Of a stretch of 64,000 nt of DNA, positions 47,921 to 59,700 are shown piece after piece (position 1 is the first letter of the stretch; every line of letters begins with the position of its first letter). Under the pieces are notes generated by a model. It did not search any database and was not told where the DNA came from. It was given only the letters and a program-made list of their open reading frames with translations. This stretch comes from Epiperipatus broadwayi (taxonomy: Eukaryota > Onychophora > Udeonychophora > Euonychophora > Peripatidae): NCBI GenBank assembly GCA_028023455.1, contig JAQFVV010006305.1, positions 2,101,001 through 2,165,000 on the forward strand, in the 5' to 3' direction. A program made the translations under genes and the position numbers.

Positions 47921-48498
47921 AGTGTTTGCAATAAACTATTATGGGTTGTAGTAGCTTAGAGTGACTGAATTGGGGTGATCATCTGAGTGTTCATGGAACA
48001 TTGTATGCTTTAAGTGCAGTGATTGAATTCTTTTATCTATCTCATGATTGTGAATTGCTAATCATTCTTTTGGCTGTCAGTATCTGTCAGATCTCTGGAA
48101 GGGTAGATGAGTATATATATATAACTTGAGGTATGAACTCTATTATAAATATAGGCATATGGATTATATAAATTATCTTGACTTAATTTGTTAGGTTGGG
48201 AAAAGATAAAGTTATATTTTGTGAAAGCATTAAAAACTAGATAAATGATGGCATAAAAAGGGCACACTAAAACAGAGGTAGCTTATTCTTAAATAAATGT
48301 TTTTAAATAGGGACTATGACCTCATACTTTGTCAATCCGATATAAGTAAAAATGGGTGATGATGGAGGTTAAGATAATTAAAGGCACTTAAGATATGGAT
48401 GGATGAGGAGAATTATGGCTGAGAAAGAGTGGTTGGAAATTTTAAAGTATATGGGTGGATAGATAAAGGTGTTTAACTCTGGATGTATAAGAAATCAG

Positions 48499-48545
48499 GG
48501 AGCAGAACAGAATAAAGCAGAACAGAATAAAGCATAACAGAATCA
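48499..48545 (+). repeat. Short tandem repeat upstream of the gag-position frame
   Basis: Three copies of a 15 bp unit AGCAGAACAGAATAA (last one altered: AGCATAACAGAATCA), about 50 bp before the ATG. Confidence 0.7.
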
Positions 48546-48593
48546 GTAATATAAATATTTTGTAAGTTTATAAATAAGTAAAAAAATATTAAG

Positions 48594-49499
48594 ATGGAAC
48601 AAGAAAAAGAAGTAATTATTGAAGGAGTGGAAGAGGTAGAGAAGCAAGGCCCTCCAGATTGGTTGCAAGTTATGATGAGTAAAATAGATCAGCAATCACA
48701 AGTGATAAATCAAATGAAACAAAAAATAAATCAGAAATTTAAGCAACAATCTCAAAGATTAGATAATAAACTAGATCAACAATCACAAGAGATAAATCAG
48801 AAATTTGATCAACAATCTCAAAGATTAGATAATAAACTAGACCAACGAGCTCAGGAAATAAAGCTAGAAATAAGTCAACAAACTCAAAAAATAGAAAACC
48901 TAAGAAGAAATATAAGTAATGCATGGACAGCAAGTAAAGAGAAATGGGATGTAAAGATCTGTATGATAGAAGTCAAGAGTTGTGTGACTGTAATCAAGCC
49001 ATATGAAAATGATGAGGTAGCTGCTGTTCAAGAACAGAGTAATCCCGAAGAGGATATATACAGTGAAACCCATACCTTAGAAGTAAAGGTAGCCACTGTA
49101 CAGGAACAAATTGACCTCAGGAAAGATGTAATCAGTAATGCTAATTTATTAGAATTAAAGATAGCTGCTGATGTATATGCCCCAATAAGTCTAGAAGACA
49201 TGTTCAATGCATTGGGAGCCACCAAAAGGATAGCTGAAAGTTATTCTAGGAGGGAAGAAAGCTATGGCTATAAAATCTCAGGTATGAGAGTTGGAAACAA
49301 CCAGTTAGGCCGACAATATCCCACAAAACCCGGAAAACCAAACATAGGAATGCCTGGGAATATATATATATATATGGTAGCAGATGATGTGTATTCCCCA
49401 GAGAGAGTAGCAGACCTGTTGGATGCCCTGGAAGTTACAGAAAGTAAAGCTGAAGGTTATTCTAGGAGGGAGGAGAGATATGGTTATAAAATCATATAA
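48594..49499 (+). CDS. Coiled-coil protein in gag position of the LTR element, 301 aa
   Basis: By far the longest frame in the window and the only one of the element. The first ATG follows AATATTAAG, with no upstream in-frame alternative seen. Residues 30-102 carry 11-residue repeats of the form K-(L/F)-D-Q-Q-S-Q-(R/E)-(L/I)-(D/N)-(N/Q), one spacing irregularity at 41-47, i.e. a hendecad coiled coil rich in Gln. Two 24-residue repeats follow (VAAVQEQ... and VATVQEQ...), then two copies of a module with DVY(A/S)P, (N/D)ALx(A/V)T, Y-SRREE-YGYKI. The second module ends at a stop; homology continues past it (HYPTKPSKPNISWPGN region, 49528-49575), so the original was longer. No zinc knuckle, protease or RT. 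Assembly of RNP through the coiled coil is inferred from position. Expression not shown. Confidence 0.7.
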   Translation: MEQEKEVIIEGVEEVEKQGPPDWLQVMMSKIDQQSQVINQMKQKINQKFKQQSQRLDNKLDQQSQEINQKFDQQSQRLDNKLDQRAQEIKLEISQQTQKIENLRRNISNAWTASKEKWDVKICMIEVKSCVTVIKPYENDEVAAVQEQSNPEEDIYSETHTLEVKVATVQEQIDLRKDVISNANLLELKIAADVYAPISLEDMFNALGATKRIAESYSRREESYGYKISGMRVGNNQLGRQYPTKPGKPNIGMPGNIYIYMVADDVYSPERVADLLDALEVTESKAEGYSRREERYGYKII

Positions 49500-49820
49500 G
49501 GATTATGAATAATCAGTTAGGCTGACACTATCCCACAAAACCTAGTAAACCAAATATAAGTTGGCCTGGGAATAATTCCAATGATCTAAGTGAAAATTGT
49601 AGACCCATGATCAATGGAAATAAAAATCCAATAGCAAGTTGTTCTGAAATCAATAAGACATGATGCAGGTAGAACACTTGTTTAATAGTTCATGAGGATA
49701 GTCATCAATAATAGACTGTAGTCAAATTTGTATTGAAAAAAAACAAATAGATATATTAAGTAGTTGGTTAGTAGTTTAAGGAAGATAGTGTCATGAGAGA
49801 CTATTAAAATTTTTTTTTTG
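49500..49820 (+). pseudogene. Truncated continuation of the gag-position frame, no pol
   Basis: After the stop at 49497-49499 the DNA still mirrors the first module: 49500-49575 corresponds to 49281-49362 with substitutions, including stops in the equivalent frame. A further readable NENCRPMI-like stretch follows before AT-rich sequence. Nothing resembling protease, RT, RNase H or integrase lies between here and the 3' LTR. Confidence 0.6.
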
Positions 49821-49837
49821 TTTGGGAGTGAGGCAAA
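49819..49837 (+). other. Candidate polypurine tract
   Basis: A T run, then GTTTGGGAGTGAGGCAAA directly against the TG of the 3' LTR. A purine-rich tract at this exact position is the normal plus-strand primer of an LTR retroelement. Confidence 0.55.
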
Positions 49838-52800
49838 TGTAGATATATGTTCTCATTTCACACATATATAGATTCTTCAATTTAAAAAAAATTTCTTTTA
49901 TATATATATAGATTTGTGTATTTATTATTATATAGTTTATAAATAGTTAATAAATAAGCAGTTGTAAAGAAAGAAGGTAATGAGAAACAATATTTAATAT
50001 GGGGATTTATTATATTTTATTAAATAATGTGTTGAAATTATTTAGCTATATTCTTATTAAATAAAGCAGATCAGAAAAAAAGTGTGAAGTAAAGTGATCA
50101 AGATTAGTAGATTAGGATATGAAAATGTACATGTGTGAGTATATGTTTTAAACATAAAACATTTTTACACAAATCTTTAATGACTAAGATTGCAAGCTTT
50201 GTTGTTTTTGTATTATCTAGATTGTAGATATCTAGAGAGGGAAGTGATGCTTGGATGGAATAAAAGTAACAATTAATCCTAAGTTTTTATTAATTGCGAC
50301 AGACCATCAAACTTGTGAAGCTTTGATCTTTATCTCAAGATAAGATTTCCAGGTGGTCCTTTTCTTTGATCAAAGATTCACAATATAAATGAATGAAACA
50401 ATATTTAGAGCAGTCATTTTTTATATAAAAAAGATGTATTCAGTTTTTTAATATTATTAAAAAAGATTATCATTTTTTCAATTTATTAAAAAAATACTAT
50501 TATTAAAAAGAGATGTGGTGATCAGTTTTTCATTATTATTAGACAGAGATGTAATGATTGAGTTTGTGAAAAACAAAGGAAATGGACAGTTTGCATATTT
50601 TTTTAAAAGAGAGTGAGCGATTGATTTTTTTCTCTCTTTAAGAATTGAGGAAGGAGAAAAATGACTCTTGTTTTAAAGTCAGTATAGATGAAGATGTGCA
50701 TATATATAAGTAATTCCCAGCAAGATTAAGATAAAGAAATGGAACAAAATTGAATTTCTTGGAAGAAGTTATTGACAATTCTATAAAATGATATTAATAT
50801 ATTTTGCTGTGTATAATACAATGAATTTGCCTTGCTAAAGCCACTTCTGCTTTTTGAAATCTCACATCTATGGGTTAACTCACTGATCTATCCATGGACT
50901 TATACCAAAAGTCCTTTATAACCAACAGAATGATCGAGTTTAAAGCCAACCACACAAGCTATTTGAAATGCTTCTTTTCTGGCTCCTGGCCTATTATGGG
51001 TTCATTGCCTTTGAATGGAGGGAGAAGGAGAAGGAAGAGAAAAGAAAAAGGAAATTGTATAAAAGCCTTATAACTAAGTTTGATTAAAATATGAATCAAT
51101 TTTTTGTAAAGTTTTCCTCACATTCATCTAAAGTGTCTACAATGATGTTTTTTTAAGAATTGGAAACAAGCAAGTCAATTAATTAGTATCTGCAAGAACT
51201 TTTTTTTTGAAATGGTAGAAGCAAGCCAGTCAACGAATTCAGCGTTATCAAAAGTATCAACAATAAATAATTTTAAAATTGTGGAAATAAGCAAGTCAAT
51301 TAATTCATGTTTATCTTAAAAGTATCTGCAAGAACTTTTCTTTTTTTAAATGGAGCAAATCAACTTATTGAAGCTATATGTGAGACAAGCAGTCTGAAAA
51401 TTCAAACTTGAGACATTTATAAGAAGTGAAAATAATTGGGTAACTATGAACTTTCATTAACAGATCTTTTATTCTTACTTATTAAAAGTAAACCTTAATT
51501 TATTGGTCAAAGCATTTTTTTCTTTTGATACAGAAACATTAAAGGCTTGTTTATCGATAGTTATTCTCAATATCACATAACATAACACAAACACAGTTTA
51601 AATCTTTAAACTTAAATTTTCATTATTTTTTTATTATTTTTTTTTATTATATATTGTAATATTGAAATGTTTTTTTTATTGTTCTTCATTTATTATGATA
51701 ATGAGCAACCTATAAATATATGCATTTATAATGTTTTTTTTAATTTATCTTGTTGCATATTAAATTTGATATAATGTATTTTATTTTTTTTTGCTCAAGG
51801 TTGCAAGAATATTTTTTATATATGTGATTTATGTATTAATCCCTAATATAAGGGAACACATTTTAAAAATATATGTTGACATATCACAGGGTGTGTGTGC
51901 ATGTGTAACTGCTTATACAAACATGTCAAAAGAATAGGTTATGCATGATTAGTTTAAATATGGTAAATTGAAAAGCAGGGCTTCAAATATGAATGGAAGT
52001 GAAATAAAACACACAAGTTACATATGAAATTTATTTTTATGATATAATAAGTTAGGAAAGTCTTAAGTAAGCATTTAATGAAATATTTTTTTTAATGTCA
52101 TTTTAAGTCAGCTTATTTTAAAATATCAAAAATGACAAACTTGTATATTAAATTTATCTGGTTATGCGTATATAAAATTTTGTATTAATTCTATAATTAA
52201 TTAATATAATAATAGAGTCAATTGTACAGTTATTAATTTGATTTTAAAAAAAGAAGAATAGTATTAATAAAATATAATTATATATCTTAATTGGTTTCTG
52301 AGTTGTTATTAAAAGTGTTGTATTTTTCTTGTCTTAATTCTATTGTTTTAAATGATCATCATCATCGCTCGCAGATATTAAGAATCATCAGCACTCGCAA
52401 ATATTAAGCAAGCGCTCACAAAATGTTAAGTAAGCTAGAATGTTGATTTACATTTAAGTATTTAAGGATTATGCTTGATAATAACCAAGTTTTAATAATT
52501 ATAGGTTAATAATAGAAAGCTAAAATTATGTTGTGCCCATGAGTTTTGATCATCCTCATCAAAGATGGATATCATATTATTGATTAAAACACCGTTTAAA
52601 CATAGTACTGTACATGAGTTATGATCACCATCATCATTAATTATAAATTATAATCATTAAATCTAATGTTTAACATAATTAATATATTTAGTAAATAGGG
52701 GTTTATAGAAAGTTGAATATCATGTGGAGAGATGCGTGATGATCAGTCATCATCACTAGTATTATTGAATCCTAGTTTTAACTATAAAAGTATTTTAGTA

Positions 52801-54180
52801 AATAACCATAAACTTATATAAATGCTAGTGAATGTAATAATTAAATCCCAGTTTGACATAGGATGATTTAAAAAAAATGCCTATGAGTTTATGAAAATAA
52901 ATTTATTGTTGTGAGTTCATTATAAGCTATGGTTGATATCATCATCATCATTATCATCTTTATATTATGATAAATAATTAAGTTAAGTAACTAGTTTCAT
53001 GGCCAGCCACTTAAGTAATGGTCTTCACTATGTTTATTTGGAAGCCATTAATAAGAGTATTTTTATTGCATCTGTTCATCAATATACTTAAACTGTGTTA
53101 GTAATATTTATAACAGTCTTTAATATAAAAATTTTGTGATATTGGGATCTTGTAATTTTATTGACATAGATAAAATATAAGAATGTCATTTTTTTTTTTC
53201 ATTAGTCATCCAAGTCATGTGTAATAAAAATGTACCAAATGAGTTTGAACTCAGTACACTCTAAACAGATATTTATCTAGATTTAAAACAATCTAGTGGC
53301 ACTCGTGGGAAAACACATGTACTTAGCTAAACTGAATAAAGAGTGATTTAATCCCTTTCCAACTTCATAATATTAACTTTATATGATATTTTTTATAAGT
53401 TGTTATAAATAGCACCAGTGTGTGCATGTGACCATGAATGGTCGTATATACATGGAAAGAGGAATGAGAAGGATTCTTGGTTAAAAGAACCTATTATTGG
53501 AGTTAAGCATAAGGCACTCCAGGGATCTCACAGTGGGTAATTTTATTCAGTTGCTATATTTAATATTATTTTATTTGATGACAATGGCCAGTATGTTTTA
53601 TTGTTCAAATGACTTCCCCAATATCTAAATATTTTAAATCTTTAATGATGATAGTTTTAATTTTCATTTTGTTATTTTATGTGTTGAGAAATGAGATAAT
53701 TTATTTATTTCATTATTAGCATGACAGAATTAATGTTTAGGATAGTTGCAAACGGGCTATAATGTTATATTTAATTAATTAGAAATAGACACCCAAATAG
53801 AGCATGATATGCATATGTTCTTATTTATATGTTAGCGTCATCCTTATTTAATTATAAATTGTATTTTAGCTAACACAGTAAATTCATTTCTCATTTAATT
53901 TTACTCAGTTACAAATGATGAACCGCTAGAGCATGTCATATATCATGTTTACCGTTTAGTTATTGAATTATAGAAACTATCATTTTATCACTCATCCATA
54001 TATTAAACGGTTACAAAATAGCAGCCTTTTCATCATTACATTAATTTGTATGCTGTTACAAATTTTTCTTACTGTTACAAAAGGCACAGATTATAAACAT
54101 ATTGTAATAATTAATAATTTTTATCTCTATCTATTTTATATTTCTATTATAAATGGTTTTTCTATTTTTATTTTGTTACA
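49838..54180 (+). repeat. 3' LTR (4,343 bp)
   Basis: Collinear with 42674-47069. It differs by a collapsed minisatellite (about 50.42-50.53 kb), small indels and point changes, which shows the element is not brand new. The TATAAATA octamer is kept at 53404-53411. The minus and plus frames at the LTR 3' end (53963-54208 and its 5' LTR twin) are AT-rich and not genes. Confidence 0.88.
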
Positions 54181-55428
54181 ATATATACGCTTGCAATTCA
54201 TTAAATAATATATATTCTATTCTAATCAATGTTTATCATTAAAGCACGAGCTATCATACACTATATAAATTTGAACATGAGCGGTGCTTGAAATAAAATA
54301 TAATGTAGTTTGCAACTCCACTGGAATAAGATATACTAAAGCATTTCTCCTAAAACATGAGTAAGCATCTACAATTTTACAGAATAGTAGTTAAGTCTTT
54401 TAACTATTGAGCAATTTTTCTATTTTTGCAATGGAAATTTTATTTCCTCATTCTTAAACTTGATTATGATAATTAATTTTGGGAATGCATTGTATTGGAT
54501 ATTGAATTGCACATAATACTCATAATACTTATTAATCATTTTTAATAGTTTTATATTAATGAGTGAATAACCCAAAATTTAAAAATAGCCTAAGATTTCG
54601 AAATCAAACTAACATGCTGATGTCATTACGTAAGTATGACACAAGCCTGTAATTATATATTTTAATAGTCTCAGTTTTATATTACATGCAATTTCCTTCC
54701 ATTTTTTTTGCTAGTGCAGTATATTCCAATTAAGTATCACACAAATTTCTCTGCTTACATTTAATATAAACTTTAGAAGCATTAATTTAATCTCTATTTT
54801 AGAATCAACTTCTAAGGCACTAGATGATATTGTTATATTTGCATACTCTGATTTCAGTTTAAAATCTAGTTTTTTAAAAATAGTCCTGAAGGTATAAATG
54901 AATCAAAGGTGACTGCTAGATATATAGAAGACAAACCCAAAGCAAATCATAAACAAAAGTCAATAGATAAAAACTGGTCTGAGATAAGAATATGGCAATA
55001 CCATTCTATGGTTAATTAATTACTTAAGATTACAACAGATTAGTCTGGAATAAAATTATTAAAATGAATTATTATATTTAAAAGCAAAGAATGAATACAT
55101 TGTTTTGTACTCATGTTATTAAGTTGTCATTTTGAATTTAAGAACTATTTAAGTAACATAATACCATAAATGAGTAATAACACTTATTATGAAAGCTGTA
55201 CATATATGCTTAACATAACTTATTTTAGATAAACTGTAATGAGTTCTTCATATTATTAAATTCAAAAAATATGTATTGCTTAAAAATATATTTACTTATT
55301 GTATCTTTTGAAAACATTAGAGGAGCAAATATTAAACTTGAGTAATCAGTAGATACTAAATGCTAATATTTATTAAATAAATAGAAGATATTGTTTATTA
55401 AATCTGTATTTAGTGCTATACAATCCAT
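54181..55428. other. AT-rich DNA, no gene seen
   Basis: Begins with the ATAT flank of the LTR element. No motif recognised. Confidence 0.5.
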
Positions 55429-55905
55429 ATCCTCAGACTAGTTACTTGTTTATAACTTTTATCAGCAAGGAATTTGGATCTGAATCCAGTGCTTCTGGTT
55501 CTTTTGAATCTAATACATCTTTCATCTAGCAGCCATTTTTTTTTATTATTATAAAGCTTTGAATTTGAAATTCCAAAACATGTTAATGAGATTTAAAAAA
55601 ATTCTGAATTCAACTTATTTGCATAATCATTTCAATAATTATATATTTTAATATCCTCAGTTTTAATAACAACTATAGAAACATTTATACACTGACCACG
55701 ATTAATAAAAAAAAAAATCACATGATCCCTAGTTTATGACTGCCATCTATAGTATTCTTGACTAATCAATAGATTCTAGAAAGTCATGCTTATTAAATCA
55801 ATATTCAATTCTACCTTATATATATATCTCCATATTAGTTTCTGGCTTATGACTTTCATCAATGAGAAGCTTAAATCTGATCTAGTGCACATTTTCTAAG
55901 AAATA
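55426..55905 (-). repeat. Family 1 tandem dimer, minus strand, degraded
   Basis: Two ribozyme regions, at about 55429-55474 and 55826-55867 (minus), lie about 396 bp apart in the same orientation. In the minus sense the first encountered reads CUUCUCAUUGAUGAAAG, GCCAGAAACUA and AUGGAGA; the second reads UUCCUUGCUGAUAAAAG, then ACUAGUCUGAGGAU. Cores carry substitutions (UUGAUGA; CUGAUAA), and the second has lost GAAA. Flanking blocks (CAGTGCTTCTGG..., ATCTAATACATC, GATCATGTGATT) match family 1. Confidence 0.65.
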
Positions 55906-55955
55906 GAAAACTATTTTTTACCCCCCCCCTTTTTTTTTTTTTTGCTATCAAGGTT

Positions 55956-56038
55956 TTAGTCTGAAATTCAAAAACATCTTAATGTATTGAATTCCAACAA
56001 ACTTACCTGCAGTTATTAAGATGTTTTTGAATTTCCAG
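55956..56038. repeat. Short inverted repeat (hairpin)
   Basis: TGAAATTCAAAAACATCTTAAT at about 55961 and ATTAAGATGTTTTTGAATTT at about 56013 pair almost perfectly over about 22 bp, loop about 33 nt. The arm sequence resembles the AAACATTAT...TTTTCAG segment of family 1, so it may be two inverted pieces of it. Confidence 0.6.
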
Positions 56039-56044
56039 TTAATG

Positions 56045-56100
56045 CCTTCTTAATAAAATATTATTAGTAGTATTATTATTAATAATAACAACAACAACAG
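56045..56100 (+). repeat. ATT/AAC microsatellite
   Basis: (ATT)n, (TAA)n and (AAC)n runs directly upstream of the first LINE segment. Similar runs lie at 59.61-59.70, 59.99-60.03 and 61.69-61.72 kb, marking the joints between LINE segments. Confidence 0.8.
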
Positions 56101-58100
56101 CTCCGTCGATCAATAACCCAGGTAAACAGCTCCAGTTTTATTTGCTTAAGAGTCATTTAAAGCTTTCATTTAATAAGATAAAATTCTTCTCTCTTATTAC
56201 AAAATTTTGTTTTCATTTGATTCATACCTCATTTATTAAATTTGTTTCAATTTGGCATTCAAAATTTACAAAATAAGTAATTTGTCTAACGATAATTTGG
56301 TAATTAAAATGGTGACTGAGCTGCCACATGACCAGGTGGCTGGTGCCAATTTTATTAACACTGAATACCAAAGTTCAAAGATTTTACAAACAGATGCTAA
56401 TGATGCTAAAAATAATACCAGATCAGTAGCAAAAGTAATAATAATCCAATAGTTATAAATAATAAAAGTAATATTTCAATCACTTTTAATTTCATTAACC
56501 CTGAATTCCAAAGTTCAAAGATAATACAAACATATGCTAATGTTACTAAAATTAACCTTCAACAGCTCAATAGGAAAGTAATAATAATCCAATAGAAATT
56601 AATAACAAAAGTAACAATATGTCAACTATTCCCAAGCCAGTTCCAAGATATAGAAAAACCACTCCTAGTGACATCAGAGAACTGGATCTTAATATCCAAG
56701 AAGCACAACCTCCCCCCCTCTACAGTTTGGAACACAGATGCTGTTATGATAACCAATAAAAGATTCAACAATCTATCCCAAGAGTATTTGCAACTTTTAA
56801 AAGTTTTTTTTCTACTAATTCCATAATTCTACTTGCCACAGATATCAACATTTCTCTATATAAATTTCCTAGGTAATTATTATTTGATGCAATATCTTTG
56901 CATGGGTTGTGGGATACCATTTCATGTAATGCTGACCATCCAAATTCCAGGTATTTGATAATCAAGTTTTTTCAGACCACACAGAGACTAAGTTCAAACA
57001 CAAATAAAAACTTTGCCTTAATCACAGTGGATCAAAAATCACTACAACTTTATCACAGATATACTCAAAAACATCTAATTGAGACACATTCTTCAAGATT
57101 TCCAGTGTATGATGCAATCATTTGGCAAAATTATGGCTTTTCACCCTATATATTTAAAGGATACCTAGTAACAGCTATGATTTCAAATTACAACTGCACC
57201 ATGACAGTGATCCAAACATAATTCCAACTCAAATCCTTGATCAAGAAGCTGCCTATGTCTATATATCAGAGGATTGAAAACCTAGTGCTACTTCTGTTAC
57301 CAGTGGGGTCATTTAATGGTGCAATGTATTAATTTCCAAACTTTACTTTCAGGAAAAACAGCTGATCACCTAAATCCCCAAATCAACAAACAGTCAATAG
57401 CAAATATTTCCATGATTACATCCATAAATAGCCAAGAGTTTATCCATGCAAATACTACCTATCCTATGCACACATCCACCCTCAACTTTACTCTACCACC
57501 TATTGATTTGACCCTTCATGAGGCAGATAATGATAATCATGCCAATTTAATTCATATATAAACAACCCTTGACTTAGAGAATATTGTTTCCAAAACTTCT
57601 TGCAATGCAACAACTGAAGCCAACACTATCTCAAAAAATTTCTGTCCCAGAAGCTCTTATTTATAAACATACACATGCCAATGACCATACTATTCATAAT
57701 AAAATCTCAACACATATGGCAACATTTTCTCCATGTTTACCACCTATACCAGCTATCTCCTCCCTCCAACACTTCTAATGGTAACAAAAAGAAAGCTTGG
57801 ACCCTCCCCCCCCAAAGACTCAGTAACTTAAAAAACCAAAAACAGATGCAGTTGACCTGTTGATGCTGGACATGGACTCTTTAAAAACCAGTAATACCCT
57901 CATGCAAACTGTATGCCCATTACCTGACTCCATAAATCAATCTATCCCTACCTCCCATAAAGAACAAATACGCTCAACATCTAGGAAACATTGTTAGTTA
58001 CTGATCAAGCATCAATATAAATTCATAATCCTTTCTGAAAACATTAAGAATTTACACTCACCACAGACAACTTGAAGTAATTACCCTAAAAAGCCCTGAT
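56101..58100 (+). pseudogene. LINE family A, copy 1: 5' region and ORF1, decayed
   Basis: Clear rise in G+C and loss of AT-rich runs. A 47-codon start MSTIPKPVPRYRKTTPSDIR... opens at about 56618, and readable Pro/Thr/Asn-rich frames follow in different phases (56898-57221, 57316-57561, 57584-57778), as in a frame-shifted ORF1. No zinc knuckle or PHD finger was seen, so ORF1 identity rests on position before the endonuclease. An internal direct repeat of about 50-60 bp occurs near 56.33 and 56.50 kb (AATACCAAAGTTCAAAGAT/AATTCCAAAGTTCAAAGAT). Confidence 0.55.
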
Positions 58101-58560
58101 AAATTAAACTAAAAATTGCTGCACTTAATGTTCAAGGTATCAACTCAGTGACTAAACTTTTTCAATTAAAAAAGTGGATGCAATATACAACCTCATGTGC
58201 TTGGATTGCTTAAAACTATAAATATACAATGGATCCCAGATTGACTCTGCTGCTTATCTCAATAAACAGGGCTTGTGCCTGCTTCAGGGACACATCTTCA
58301 TCATCAGCTGAAACTGGTATTGTTATTACTCCCAGCTACCCATTCTCATCATTCAAAATTATTTATATAGACACAAATCTTTTGATCACCACATTTCACA
58401 GGCGTATTACAACACTAAATATTATATTTGCATATATTCTTCCTGGTAATACTGTTATTTCAACTATTATTCTGACAACTCCTTGCTTAAATCACATCAA
58501 AAGCCTCACTCAGTGGCTACCTCTAACACACCTGACTCAGAGTCTATCCAACCTATGACA
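58100..58560 (+). pseudogene. LINE family A, copy 1: start of endonuclease domain
   Basis: KIAALNVQGINS at about 58110, followed by a KKWMQ segment and CAWIA, matches the N-terminal strand of APE-type LINE endonucleases (with the conserved Asn). In the next frame AETGIVITPSYPFSSFKIIY, then DTNLLITTFHRRITTLNIIF and AYILPG follow. The same order occurs in copy 2 (61.83-62.11 kb), so both are one family. Stops and a frameshift separate the two parts. Confidence 0.7.
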
Positions 58561-59020
58561 AACTCCCAACTCAACAATAGTAACCAGTTCTAATATAACG
58601 GTATCAGCAGCCACTTAATCAGGAGCCTTTACTCATGGATCTCGCACTCAAATCTTATCAAAAGCCTTACTCAGCCTCTACCTTTAACACACAGATAAAC
58701 TCTGACAAACCTAACACAAACTTAATAATTGCAACCAATTCTAACATAGCTGTCACCCTCCCCCCTCAGGAACACATCTATTCAAATGCACCAGAAAGCA
58801 GGCATGGTGAGATTGTACCAATTATAAAAGCAATTCTGTCATGTTTTTCATCCACACTAACACTCTTCCCAACCCATATTGCTAATGAAACCAAGAAAAA
58901 ACCTGGTCACCCAAAGGAGATCTAGCACTCTAAAAAATCAAAAATAATCCTTTGACCTCATATCATTTCTGGACCTCACAGACAATTACTCAACTACCAT
59001 GGAAATTCTAGTTTCTCACC
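58560..59020 (+). pseudogene. LINE family A, copy 1: rearranged ORF1-like segment
   Basis: After the endonuclease start the sequence does not continue into the catalytic core. It repeats a 58.49-58.59 kb segment (ATCAAAAGCCTCACTCAGTG against ATCAAAAGCCTTACTCAGCC, offset about 160 bp), then gives a Pro/Lys frame (58635-58925) whose end (NETKKKPGHPKEI) resembles the sequence near 57.78 kb (GNKKKAWTLPPQRL). The likely history is a tandem or template-switch duplication of ORF1 tail sequence into the endonuclease. Confidence 0.45.
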
Positions 59021-59024
59021 TATG

Positions 59025-59600
59025 TTACACAGGCAATCCAACCACACAAAACTAAACCTGGTTTGCATCTGTAAATACAGCAGTCCAAAAATGTAAAATT
59101 TATGTAATCTTGTGTAAATCAATAAAATAACTTTTATATATGTAAATCTACAATTACAGATTATCCATATAATCATGGCAATCCAAGCTATGTAAAACCC
59201 TTATAACTAATACACAGCAAAGAAAAAATTCTTATAATCTTATGCAAATAAATAAATCAACTTGTACATACAGAAACCTACAACTACAGATTGCTCATGT
59301 AACTACAGCAATCCATGCCATGTAAAACCCTCCACAGCATGAAAAAATTCTTGTAATCTCATGTAAATTAATAAATTAACTTTTACATATGTAAAGCTAC
59401 ATATATGGATTGCCTATGTAACCACAGAAATCCTAGTTATGTAAAACTCTTGTAACTAATCCACAGTATATAAAAATTTCTGCAATTCTGTATAAACCAA
59501 TAAATCAATTGTTATATATGTAAATCTACAACTATAGATTGCCCATGTAAACACAGCAATTTAGGCTGTGTAAAACTCTTGTAACTTCTCTAAGACAGTC
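59025..59600 (+). repeat. Four-unit tandem repeat, about 125 bp period
   Basis: Each unit contains TGTAATCTTGTGTAAATCAA or a close variant (59107, 59236, 59354, 59483), ATAAATCAACTTKTAYATATG, CTACAACTACAGATTGCCCA and TGTAACCACAGCAATCCA, then TGTAAAACYCTTGTAACTAA. It sits between LINE A copy 1 and a microsatellite, so it may be that element's 3' UTR minisatellite. Confidence 0.8.
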
Positions 59601-59605
59601 TCTTT

Positions 59606-59700
59606 AAAAATATCATCATCATCATAATAATAATAGTAATAATAATATAATAACAACAACAACAATAATAATAATGATGATGATCATGATGATAATAATT
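59606..59700 (+). repeat. ATC/ATA/AAC/ATG microsatellite
   Basis: Runs of (ATC)n, (ATA)n, (AAC)n, (AAT)n and (GAT)n in succession. Probably the tail of LINE A copy 1. Confidence 0.85.

Larger units (their letters stand above)
42674..54180 (+). mobile_element. LTR retroelement with 4.4 kb LTRs and a short gag-only interior (LARD-like)
   Basis: Two direct repeats (42674-47069 and 49838-54180) start with TGTAGATATATG and end with GTTACA, giving TG...CA termini. ATAT flanks both outer sides (42670-42673 and 54181-54184; ATATAT also fits). The repeats match collinearly with long stretches free of differences, for example the DNA around 44.34-44.46 kb against 51.46-51.58 kb. A purine-rich tract abuts the 3' LTR. 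The interior is only 2,768 bp, with one frame (48594-49499) and no protease, RT, RNase H or integrase motif. LTR length exceeds interior length, as in grass LARDs. It would need proteins from another element to move. Confidence 0.88.

Noticed and set aside
48739-49225. Two minus-strand frames of 64-65 codons
   Set aside because: Antisense shadows of the repetitive gag-position frame.
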